Source of the DNA: Nipponacmea schrenckii
Lineage: Eukaryota; Mollusca; Gastropoda; Lottiidae
Length of the DNA stretch: 64,000 nucleotides
Direction of reading: 5' to 3'
Assembly: GCA_030562195.1 (NCBI GenBank)
Contig: CM060200.1
Coordinates: 21,615,023-21,679,022, forward strand
The translations under genes were made by a program, and so were the position numbers. How positions within the stretch are numbered: position 1 is the stretch's first letter; every line of letters begins with the position of its first letter. The notes under the pieces were generated by a model. That model made no database searches. It was not told the DNA's origin and saw only the letters and a program-made list of their open reading frames with translations. Below, one piece after another: positions 27,759-37,945 of this stretch.

Positions 27759-30633
27759 CTAAAATTTTAAGGATAACTTGAAGTGCTTGTTTTCAATACA
27801 AAGATGTCTGGGTTCTGAATTCTCAACATCTTTCAATTTTTCATCATTGCAGTGTTCTGTCGGTTGTTCCTTCTGGAGTTTAGGCTTCTTATTTTGAATT
27901 ATGTCACTGACGGTTTTCAATTGTTCCTCGCTTGTTCTCTTATAGGCACGAACAGCATCAGACGAATGTCCCGTAGTTTCAGCAATCAATTGCTCATCGA
28001 GCCCAGCATTATAAAGTCGCGTGGCCGCAGTAGCCCTTAAAGAATGGTTTGTAAAGTACCCTTTAATTCCTGCTCGTGAACACATGTTTTTAACTAATCC
28101 TTGTAAAGTGTGTACTCCAAGTGGACTTCTATTATACCAAACTTTAGTGCTAAACATCTTACTCGGCTGTAAATAGAATGCGTCACTGGAACAGTTGCTT
28201 GGCCTGTAATGTGAAATACAAACATTTAATATAGATTACCAAGATTATAACATTCCGCCATTGGGAATCTATATTTTGGTTAACAAGATCCAAAAAAACA
28301 GGATCTAACCACAGACACGTAATGATGATAAGATAAGATAATAACTGATTTAATAAACACATTTATCCCAGGTGTCATATAATGAACTCATGTAAACATA
28401 ATCTCTGAATAAAATACAAAAATACACTCAGCAAAATTGGTAACATTAAATAAAAGGAGAAGCTTCTCCCGATGCAGGTTGTGTAAGATTTCTATTATGC
28501 ATTGAAAGAAATTCTCAATTCTGAAATTTTTTCACATTAAAAACCTACCTCAAATTGACATATTTTTCGTACAGCTGTACAATACATTTTTCTGGGTTAC
28601 TTCTATTTTCGAATGCCTTTACACACTTCTGTGAATGTTTTAAATGTTTTATACCCCCTTGTTTGCTTTTCGAGACATCTTCTGTATATTTTAAATACCT
28701 TACTCCTGAATCCGATGTATGTAAGGTGATTTGGGAGTGTGCACCATAACGTAATTGCCTGTGCTCTTTGCCAGCTCTGAGGGCGAAATTTAGTCCGATA
28801 AGATAAAATATAGTATCCAGCAATTTCTTTGGTGTATCAGACCCTAGAATTCCGGTTCTCCATAAAATTTCTTCATTACGTATTTCGACTTTGGCGAAAA
28901 CGTATTGTAATCGTTCGGATTATTTTATTTTTTTTTTTTTTTTTTTTTTGTAATTCTTGGATGAGTTTGCAGACAAACTGGTAAAAGGTGCAGAAATTCT
29001 AAATCTACAGTTGATCTTAGAATGATTTCTATTATCAAATAAAACAAAACCGGAAGTTCTATCTCTGACAGGAAGTGAGAACCGGAAGTTCAGGTTTTTT
29101 TGCTTTAGCAAGTTTATTTTCAGTTCGATTTTGACCGGATTTTCAGATTTGAAAACTTCAATGTATTTGTCAACTAACAATTATAGGTTTTATGCAATTA
29201 GGTTAAATATTTTACCCACGATTTGCAATTCAATATTCAAGGGTCATCGGCAAAAATTTCAGACCGTGATTTCTCCTTTAATATAAATGGTAAAATTTTG
29301 AAACTTTACCAGTTGATAGGCGATATGTTTATAATTTTTGAAAAAATGTGAAAAAAAAATTCCACTTCCGGTTTAGCCTCAAATGACGTAATTACGTAAC
29401 TTCCGGTCTATAACTGCTAGGTGAAAAGTGAAAACTGTTTTATAAATAACTTGTCAATAGTAATTGATTTGACCTAAATAATTAGGTCAAGCTGCCATAT
29501 CGGCCGCCATTTTGAATTTTCGTTACAATTCTTAAATCCGAAATTCAGACACTACTGATAGACCGATTTTGATGAAATTTAGCACATAGATACAATGGAA
29601 CATTATCTACCTTTTCTTGGAGACCGATTTTCAAATTTCGTATTTTCTTTCGAATTATTTAAATTTCGATTTTTTCAAAATTAGGTCACTTTAACGGGTA
29701 CGGAAGGTGTGACCCACTTAATCTATGACCTTGAAAATTAGGTCAAATAATATTCAATATATTGTCTACGAGTAGATATTTTTTAATTTGGCTTACTTAA
29801 AAAATTCATAGAGATAAGTGTACTTAAATACAGCAAAAATTGATAATTTTCATATTTTCGCCATCATTAACCGTTACGGAAGGTGTGACCTAATTATTTT
29901 ATGACTTTGAAAACTAGGTCAAATGATATTCAATGAATTGTCTAGATGTAGATAATTGCAACTTTAGCCTATATAATATTTTAAGGCTCTCGAAATACGT
30001 TCATAATTGTAAGCAATTCTAGTTTTCTTCTGTAATTATGTCTGCCTGTTTTTTAGTTAATCCGATCCCTTTGCGAGCCAATTCTTTCATTTTTCCATCG
30101 AGTACACTTCTTAGTCCAATAAATTGGTCGTCTGTTAAAAAGTTAACAATAACTCCGTTAATCCGTAAATGATATTGAATTGCTGTAATTAGTTCATATA
30201 ATGTTTTACCCATGTACTCACTCCCGTCTTGTTTTCTTATTTCAGCAATAAAGAAACTTAAACAATCATTTAGTTCTTTGTTGTCCATATCCAAAATGTC
30301 CTTTTGTACACTTTTTGAGTTGCTCGCTTTGGATTTACGGTACTCACTCCAATTTACGAATGCTCGAATCGCCCATTTACTCTTGGCGATAGTATTCTCT
30401 GGAAGTCTTGAAAATGCCAAATCATTTAGTTGTTCATGCGATATATCTGTAAAACGCGCGTTGCCACCTTTCTGTTTTTCCGAAGATGTGTCAGGCTCTC
30501 TGATTTCAGAATATGGTCCAAAACAAGTTTGTTGTTCAATTCTATTATTGTCCACTGTAGACACCTTGGATTGACCACATTCAATCTTGTCATCATCACT
30601 AATGTCAGAAAAAAGTGCTCCATAGTATTCCAT
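27759..30633 (-). pseudogene. Crypton tyrosine recombinase, disrupted by a later insertion
   Basis: Segments 30023-30633, 28549-28875 and 27759-28203 together form an open frame of 461 codons including the stop. The middle join is a GT-AG intron (28204-28548). The first gap is an inserted repeat (28876-30022), not an intron. The N-terminal part has a core-binding-like helical domain (FSRLPENTIAKSKWAIRAF, NVW-type packing). The catalytic part shows the first Arg in GLNFALRAGKEHRQLRYG, the H-x2-R box in NHSLRATAATRL, the second His in ETTGHSSDAV and the nucleophile Tyr in VRAYKR. These are the hallmarks of Crypton recombinases, the family behind animal ZMYM2, QRICH1 and KIAA1958 (DUF3504). It would cut and join DNA as a mobile element enzyme. 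The insertion adds stops, so this copy is inactive unless the insert is spliced out. Confidence 0.88.
28876..30022 (+). mobile_element. Repeat family copy 1 (Helitron-like, non-autonomous), inserted in the Crypton
   Basis: It starts TTACGTATTTCGAC with one 48-bp 5' unit, then a poly(T) run, then a 1.1-kb body ending in AATTGTAAGCAATTCTAG. The body end forms a small hairpin (AATTG/CAATT) before CTAG. Removing exactly 28876-30022 restores the Crypton frame (GAAGAAAAT GAAGAAATT on the minus strand), so there is no target duplication and the target was A|T. CTRR ends after a hairpin and A|T targets are Helitron features; the 5' end is not the usual TC. No Rep/helicase gene is present. Confidence 0.75.
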
Positions 30634-30634
30634 T

Positions 30635-30802
30635 TCAATTTGTTGTTATTAATTTAAAAAGTTCAATATCGCTGTCGTTCGCAGTATGTTCAGGCAAATA
30701 TTCTGCTTCAATTTTCTGTGATGCTGTTAACAATTCGATGTCACTATCGTCCGTACATTCATTCCATTCTACTTCCAAATTTCCGTACTCGAATAAGCTC
30801 AT
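30635..30802 (-). CDS. Short acidic open frame directly upstream of the Crypton frame
   Basis: 55 codons starting MSLFEYGNLEVEWNE, with the acidic repeat DDSDIEL / NDSDIEL. Its TGA (30635-30637) is separated by one base from the ATG of the recombinase frame (30631-30633), and the recombinase N terminus carries a similar acidic stretch (SDISDDDKIE). It may be an upstream ORF in the same transcript, or the true N-terminal exon separated by a frameshift. Confidence 0.4.
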   Translation of the reverse strand: MSLFEYGNLEVEWNECTDDSDIELLTASQKIEAEYLPEHTANDSDIELFKLITTN

Positions 30803-31007
30803 GTTTTATTTACCTGCTACACTTCCTGGTTACATTTATGGTAGAAGGTTTTTGGTGGTGTCGTTTTAGTATCCGATCATATTAGTCACATGATTAGCTT
30901 TAACAACATGCACTCACCATAGTTTAGAATGTGACTATAGTTTAAATGAGTGTTCAAATCTGACCATGTTCAAATTTGACCATAGTTCAAATTGTCTTTT
31001 AAGTAGA

Positions 31008-31113
31008 ATATTGGCCTCTGCTGTTCGTTTCGTCTAATATGACGTCAGCACTCGGACCTTCGGTCCTTGTGCAGTCGTCATATTAGACTTAACGAACAGC
31101 AGTCGGCCAATAT
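31008..31113. repeat. Long hairpin, about 106 bp
   Basis: Inverted arms from ATATTGGCC (31008) to GGCCAATAT (31113), through CTGCTGTTCG and TAATATGACG, closing on GGACC-TTC-GGTCC at 31055-31067. Small mismatches break the stem. It lies near the right edge of the block that splits the 72-bp minisatellite and may be a MITE or the end of the inserted block. Confidence 0.8.
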
Positions 31114-31119
31114 CCTATA

Positions 31120-31430
31120 CGTAACTATCAGCTGTAGGTAAATGTATATTTCATCCCTTCGGCTGTATGCGTGAGCATGTTCTGTCTAATCAGCTGTTTG
31201 GGTGGTGAATGTCACAGTGTCGAGTCTTTGTGATACTTGTCTAATAAGCTATCTGGGTAGGTAGGTGTTTCCTTTTATAATAAGATTTAACAATTTAACT
31301 ACTTTAGTGCGTGTATGTTACCCTGTCTAATAAGCTGTCTGGGCTGTGTATGAATGTTTAATGAAATATATAGGTTGGTTTATGTTTCCTTGCCTTACCA
31401 GCTGTATAGGTTTTTGTAAATTCTTATTTT
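31120..31430. repeat. Right-hand remainder of the 72-bp minisatellite
   Basis: Units such as GTCTAATAAGCTATCTGGG and GTGTATGTTACCCTGTCTAA match the array ending at about 27515. The array therefore appears split by about 3.6 kb containing the Crypton. The stretch 31431-31714 holds nothing recognised. Confidence 0.75.
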
Positions 31431-32561
31431 CGGTGGGTGTTTAGACTGAGACTTGAAATTGACAAAGCAATGAAAAAATAACATGATCAAGAGCTTTTTA
31501 TGACCCGTTCGAATTGCATTATGCCAGAAATTCAATCATAGCCGCATTAGGTATTTTGGACATTGAGTCCAATAAAAAAAACACATTACATCCTTTTTAT
31601 TCCAAAATACATACAAAACAATTTTCATTTTAAGTTGTTTTACCATCCATCCATCCATAAATATTACACCCACATTCTCCAGCGCTTTCGGGTATCTACA
31701 AATATAAAGAATAACTAGAATTGCTTACAATTATGAACGTATTTCGAGAGCCTTAAAATATTATGTAGGCTAAATTTGCAATTACCTACATCTAGACAAT
31801 ATATTGAACATCATTTGACCTAGTTTTCAAAGTCATAAAATAATTAGGTCACACCTTCCGTAACGGTTAATGATGGCGAAAATATGAAATTATCAATTTT
31901 TGCTGTATGTAAGTACACTTATCTCTATGAATTTTTTAAGTAAGCCAAATAAAAAAATATCTACTCGTAGACAATATATTGAATATTATTTGACCTAATT
32001 TTCAAGGTCATAGATTAAGTGGGTCACACCTTCCGTAGCCGTTAAAGTGACCTAATTTTGAAAAAATCGAAATTTAAATAATTCGAAAGAAAATACGAAA
32101 TTTGAAAATCGGTCTCCAAGAAAAGGTAGATAATGATCCATTGTATCTATGTGCTAACTTTCATCAAAATCGGTCTATCAGTAGTGTCTGAATTTCGGAT
32201 TTAAGAATTGTAACGAAAATTCAAAATGGCGGCCGATATGGCAGCTCGACCTAATTATTCAGGTCAAATCAAATTTCTATTGACAAGTTATTTATAAAAC
32301 AGTTTTCACTTTTCACCTAGCAGTTATAGACCGGAAGTTACGTAATTACGTCATTTGAGGCTAAACCGGAAGTGGAAATTTTTTTTTTCACATTTTTTCA
32401 AAAATTATAAACATATCGCCTATCAACTGGTAAAGTTTCAAAATTTTACCATTTATATTAAAGGAGAAATCACGGTCTGAAATTTTTGCCAAAGACCCTT
32501 GAATATTGAATTGCAAATCGTGGGTAAAATAATTTTAAACCCAATTGCATAAAACCTATAA

Positions 32562-32791
32562 TTGTTAGTTGACAAATACATTGAAGTTTTCAAATCTGAA
32601 AATCCGGTCAAAATCGAACTGAAAATAAACTTGCTAAAGCAAAAAAACCTGAACTTCCGGTTCTCACTTCCTGTCAGAGATAGAACTTCCGGTTTTGTTT
32701 TATTTGATAATAGAAATCATTCTAAGATCAACTGTAGATTTAGAATTTCTGCACCTTTTACCAGTTTGTCTGCAAACTCATCCAAGAATTA

Positions 32792-32824
<33 letters not shown>

Positions 32825-32825
32825 A
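32562..32825 (+). CDS. Short open frame shared by all complete copies of the repeat
   Basis: About 80 codons (MLVDKYIEVFKSENPVKIEL onward) followed by a lysine run from the poly(A). The same frame is open in the other copies at complement 28920-29180, 38002-38301 and 39102-39389, with only one or two residue changes. No domain recognised. The copies are so similar that an open frame may persist without selection. Confidence 0.25.
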
Positions 32826-32989
32826 AAAACTAGAATTGCTTACCAAATTTTGAACGTATTTCGAGAGCCTTAAAATATTATGTAGGGTAAATTTGCAATT
32901 ACCTACATCTAGACAATATATTGAATATCATTTGACCTAGTTTTCAAAGTCATAAAATAATTAGGTCACACCTTCCGTAACGGTTAATG

Positions 32990-33489
32990 NNNNNNNNNNN
33001 NNNNNNNNNNNNNNNNNNNNNNNNNNNNNNNNNNNNNNNNNNNNNNNNNNNNNNNNNNNNNNNNNNNNNNNNNNNNNNNNNNNNNNNNNNNNNNNNNNNN
33101 NNNNNNNNNNNNNNNNNNNNNNNNNNNNNNNNNNNNNNNNNNNNNNNNNNNNNNNNNNNNNNNNNNNNNNNNNNNNNNNNNNNNNNNNNNNNNNNNNNNN
33201 NNNNNNNNNNNNNNNNNNNNNNNNNNNNNNNNNNNNNNNNNNNNNNNNNNNNNNNNNNNNNNNNNNNNNNNNNNNNNNNNNNNNNNNNNNNNNNNNNNNN
33301 NNNNNNNNNNNNNNNNNNNNNNNNNNNNNNNNNNNNNNNNNNNNNNNNNNNNNNNNNNNNNNNNNNNNNNNNNNNNNNNNNNNNNNNNNNNNNNNNNNNN
33401 NNNNNNNNNNNNNNNNNNNNNNNNNNNNNNNNNNNNNNNNNNNNNNNNNNNNNNNNNNNNNNNNNNNNNNNNNNNNNNNNNNNNNNNNN
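32990..33489. other. Assembly gap (500 N)
   Basis: Exactly 500 N, a conventional placeholder size. It begins in the middle of a 1.1-kb repeat body, so the assembler probably failed on the tandem repeat. Confidence 0.99.
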
Positions 33490-34210
33490 GCAATCGGTTA
33501 TAGATTCTATATACATGTCCATCAAAATAACACATATTGACTGATCCTCCGAGACCCTATTTCGATTGAAAGAAAAATACACACAGTGATGTAAAATATC
33601 TGGGTTTAACCACGCCCACAAAGTCTAATGACTTGTTTTGATTGGTTGGGGATACTTTAACTGGAAATGTCAAAATTTGTGTCTTGACCAAAAGATAAGA
33701 AATTAACACAATCAGATTTTATGACCTGTTGCATTTATATCTGTTTAATAATAAATTTATTCCTCCGACCCCCTTTTCGATTATAAATTTATACATAATG
33801 TTTTAAAAAATATTGGTTTTGAAAAGTTTTGGGAAATTTTGGGATATTTAAAAACGGGTTAAAAAATTTTGTGTTTGATAAAAGAAAGAAATTAACAAAA
33901 ATTTTATGACCTGTTAAAATCTTATTTTTAAATTTAGGTGAAATTTTTTTCAAATTTTCGCATTTTTTTTATAAAATGTTTATATATTGTTGAAAGCTGG
34001 GAATAATCACACCCAAAAAATTTTTCAATTAGTGTTTTTTTTAAAAATAGAATAAATCAAAAAAAAAATATAAAGAAAATGCTTTTTTTACCAATTTTTG
34101 GCCCCTATTAATCATAAAGTTTGTTAAAATTAAAAGAAATCAAGGTATCATATGAACCTTTAGCCAATGAAGATGATTGTGCAGAAAAATAAAGGATGCA
34201 TATTAGTAAG

Positions 34211-34420
34211 TTAGTCCTCTTCGTTCCTTGCGGAGAATAGGGCTGCTACAGACGTTCTCCATCTCACTCTATTATGAGCTGTTCTTTTTGCTTCATTCCA
34301 GGTCTTGCCAATCCTTCCTAGCTCTTTCAGTCTTATTCTTTTCAAGCTATGTAAAGGTCGTCCTTGTTTTCTATGCCCTTGGGGATTCCAGTCCAGTGCC
34401 TCTCTGATGATGTTGTTTTG
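34211..34420 (-). pseudogene. C-terminal tail of a non-LTR retrotransposon ORF2
   Basis: Reads EALDWNPQGHRKQGRPLHS, LKELGRIGKTWNEAKRTAHN, RVRWRTSVAALFSARNEED then TAA. This matches the common tail of invertebrate endonuclease/reverse transcriptase proteins (RW.P.GKR.RGRP..TWR, ..LG..W.EA...A.DR..WR..V.AL). No reverse transcriptase domain remains upstream. Confidence 0.75.
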
Positions 34421-36082
34421 AGATCAAAAGGATGCATATGGTAGAGTTCAAAATTTATGAACTTTCAGACGGAAGTCAGTTTTGAAAAACTTTGGCAGGA
34501 CCTGGTCCAAAGACAAATTTGAAATCGAAAAAAAATGACCCCTAGAGGACCTAGATAATTATCCAAATAAATATTTTAAAACAAGTCTGAAAAAATAGGA
34601 TTAAAAATGGCGGACGAGTAGTATTTTTCCAATAATTTGCATATTTCAAGATGGCGATCAAACGGTTAGGAATTTGCATATATGGCATACATACAAAATG
34701 AAGATATTGATGGTACTAATTCTGTGGAATAAAAAAATTGCAAGTTTGTGCAAAAATTTAATCCGAAAATTCCGATTTCTGTGATTTTTTTTCATTTTTT
34801 GGTCATTTTCGGACGTTTCCGGCTAATTTCGGAAAATGTTTTATCGGAATCTTTAATGATAATTTTTTGTCTACTCATCTACCAATTTTTGTGAAAAAAT
34901 AAGACGTAAATTTAAAAAAAAAACACGTGCTTTTTCATAAATCACGCACAATTAATATAGAACTAAGAACAAAATTTTCTAATATTTAAAAGCGCAATTT
35001 TGATCAAAATATAAAGTGTTATACACCATTGGAAAGAATAAATTACGCGTAATAAGGACATAAAAGAAATTTTGACGTATGTAAATGAGGTCACGTGACA
35101 GAGCTCTTCGAAGTTAAAAAGTGCAATTTTCAAATGGCTGTAAAACCGGAAGTTGACATTTCACAACACAAATGAAGACATCAATGGATAGATCTCGACA
35201 AGGGCAACAACTTTTGTGCAGGTCACATGGTCACCAAAGGTCAAGGTCACGATATATGAACGTTGGAAAATTAGGCACTGAGTGAAAAAAAAGAACCGGA
35301 AATGAAAGGTAAGCTAAATCGAAATTCAAAATTCGGCTTCCTAAGAATTGTTAGCAATCGATTGAAGATTACATAGACATCAAAATTACAATTGTCCGAT
35401 TAACCCCTAAGGCCCAATTTTTCACTTTACAAAAGTAAGTGGTTTAATGATGGCGACTGATCTGTTACTTCCGGTTCAATTTTTGTTAATTATAAAATCA
35501 TTATGGGTTAATAGTAACTAATTGCAAAAAAAAAAATTCAAATATCTTTAGAATTCCGGAAGTGAAAATTCGAAGTTTAGCGACGTATGACGCCGAAACC
35601 GGAAGTGATGTCGACATTTTGAAAACAGATTTTTCTTGACAAGAAAAATGTTTATCTAACTGCAAATTTTGATTTCGGGTCTAATCAAAATTGCAAAAGT
35701 TAGAAAAAGTGTTAAATTTTAAAATTCAAAAGTCAGCAACAAAAGTAAAAATTTCAAAATTTTTAAACTGCTATTATGTAAATCTAAGTTATAAGTAGTA
35801 AATAAAAAAAGTCCGAACCAGATTGGATAAAATAACGAGCCGTGAGTTAGTAAACAAAAATAAAATTTGTGACGTTCTACGTCATTTCCGGTAGAACAAA
35901 AATGCGTCATTTTACATTTAAACAACAACGAGCACAAGATTACGTTACAATATCACGCTAGATTGTGTAAGACATTTGCAGTTATGGCTGGGGAGCGTGA
36001 CCAGAAAGAGACAAAAAAAAAAAAAATAGTCATTTCGAAAACAAAGCAGTGCGTTCGAAGAACGCACTGCAAAAAAAAAATA

Positions 36083-36226
36083 AAATAATCCGAACGATTA
36101 CAAACGTTTTCGATAAAGTCGACACTAGCAATAATCCGAACGATTACAATACGTTTTCGACCAAAGTCGAAATACGTAATAATCCGAACGATTACAATAC
36201 GTTTTCGCCAAAGTCGAAATACGTAA
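36083..36226 (-). repeat. Three tandem 48-bp 5' units of the repeat family
   Basis: Each unit contains CGAAAACGT, GTAATCGTTCGGATTA and, in two, ACGTATTTCGACTTTGG. Each unit can form two hairpins (TAATC/GATTA, and ACGTATTTCG with CGAAAACGT). A separate 11-bp hairpin (GCAGTGCGTTC-GAA-GAACGCACTGC) sits next to it at 36047-36071. Copy 1 has one unit and copy 3 has two. Confidence 0.85.
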
Positions 36227-37029
36227 TAATTTTGGTACACGTAATAAATTTTAGAATTATATATACACATTTGAAAAACCTTACTGCATTTCAGGTTGGT
36301 TGCTAGGTTAGAACATAACCTTAAGATTAATTAATTTCAATGTTCTATAGTCTATAAAATATAGGAATAAGTATGTTAGTGTAAGGGTTAGGATAAATGC
36401 ATGTTAAAGGATGCATTGTGAATATATTCCTATACTTTATAGACAATAGACGCTATGTAGTCAAAACGTTCTTTTCAATATACGCCATGTAATCATTCTA
36501 GTTTGCAAGAGATTTTAATTTGTAATATCAAAATAGTAATTTTACTTATTTGACTCTGACTGGATGGATGATGGATTGTGATTGTGTCAAAAAATCGAAA
36601 TCAAACTTCGGTCTCACCAATGGTCTTCCATTAAAACAATGTACACCATTTGCGTTTGTGATTTTTCTAAACTGGATCTAAATGGAATAGTACAATAAAA
36701 CATGTCACAGCAAGTACCAATACGTAAAATGTGTCAAGATCAATAGGTTCATGATTCAATATCACTGCGGATTCCATAATTGTAGTTAACTGTTACCATC
36801 ATTGTGGTTTTCGGATATATTTTCCAACATAGGCCAAGAATATAAGTTTAATCAGAAACCATTTGGCAATATTAAACTTGTGAAGATCAGGAGATTGATA
36901 GTTCAATTTAACACAGATTCTATTATTGCATTTCACTGAAACATGCACCATAAAGCTAGTTATTTCTAGAATTAATAGAATCATATAGATGATGAATACA
37001 TTCTGTATTCATTCCTATTATTTATATAT
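36227..37029. other. Intergenic, nothing recognised
   Basis: AT-rich sequence without exons or clear repeats. Confidence 0.4.
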
Positions 37030-37945
37030 TATATCTTGATCATTTCCTATATTTGTATAAAAAAATAACATAATCTTTTTTCTTAATATTAGTCCTCCAG
37101 ATATATCATAATCATTCCTCCAATTTATTTCTAACCTATATCATTCCTTTAGTCTTTTTCTATATAACATAATCCTATTTTATCGTATATTACATAACGT
37201 GATCATTCCTTGGGCTTCTTATCATATATTACAACAATATCATTCCTTCAGTTTTATACTTATTATCATTCCTACAGCTTTATTCTTATTCTATATTTTA
37301 GCATTATCATTCCTTCAGCTTTATTCTTATTCTATATTTTAACATTATCATTCCTACAGCTTTATTCTTATTCTATATTTTAAAATTATCATTCCTTCAG
37401 CTTTATTCTTATTCTATATTTTAACATTATCATTCCTACAGCTTTATTCTTATTCTATATTTTAACATTATCATTCCTTCAGCTTTATTCTTATTCTATA
37501 TTTTTAAATTATCATTCCTACAGCTTTATTCTTATTCTATATTTTAACATTATCATTCCTACAGCTTTATTCTTATTCTATATTTTAAAATTATCATTCC
37601 TTCAGCTTTATTCTTATTCTATATTTTAACATTATCATTCCTACAGCTTTATTCTTATTCTATATTTTAACATTATCATTCCTTCAGCTTTATTCTTATT
37701 CTATATTTTAAAATTATCATTCCTACAGCTTTATTCATATTCTATATTTTAACATTATCATTCCTACAGCTTTATTCTTATTCTATATTTTAACATTATC
37801 ATTCCTTCAGCTTTATTCTTATTCTATATTTTAACATTATCATTCCTACAGCTTTATTCTTATTCTATATTATAAAATTATCATTCCTTCAGCTTTATTC
37901 TTATTCTATATTTTAACATTATCATTCCTACAGCTTTATTCTTAT
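37030..37945. repeat. 41-bp satellite array, left part
   Basis: Units of ATTATCATTCCTACAGC, TTTATTCTTATTCTATA, TTTTAAC repeat at a 41-bp period (for example ATTCCT at 37268 and 37309). Units alternate TTCAGC and TACAGC, and AACATT and AAAATT. From 37030 to about 37260 the units are strongly degenerate; from there they are nearly uniform. Confidence 0.95.

Larger units (their letters stand above)
31715..36226 (-). mobile_element. Repeat family copy 2, long form with internal sequence and assembly gap
   Basis: On the minus strand it starts TTACGTATTTCGAC at 36226 with three tandem 48-bp units and ends in CTAG at 31715-31718, flanked by A and T as in copy 1. Towards the 3' end lie at least two head-to-tail 1.1-kb bodies (31715 to about 32821, and 32830 running into the gap). 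Between the gap and the 5' units lies about 2.6 kb found in no other copy here: AT-rich, with many CCGGAAGT motifs and a retrotransposon tail. Treating both ends as one element is inference from matched termini and orientation. Confidence 0.6.

Noticed and set aside
28876..30022. Reading the Crypton insert as a spliceosomal intron
   Set aside because: Its ends are not GT-AG, and the same sequence occurs as an insertion in a satellite array, so it is a mobile element.
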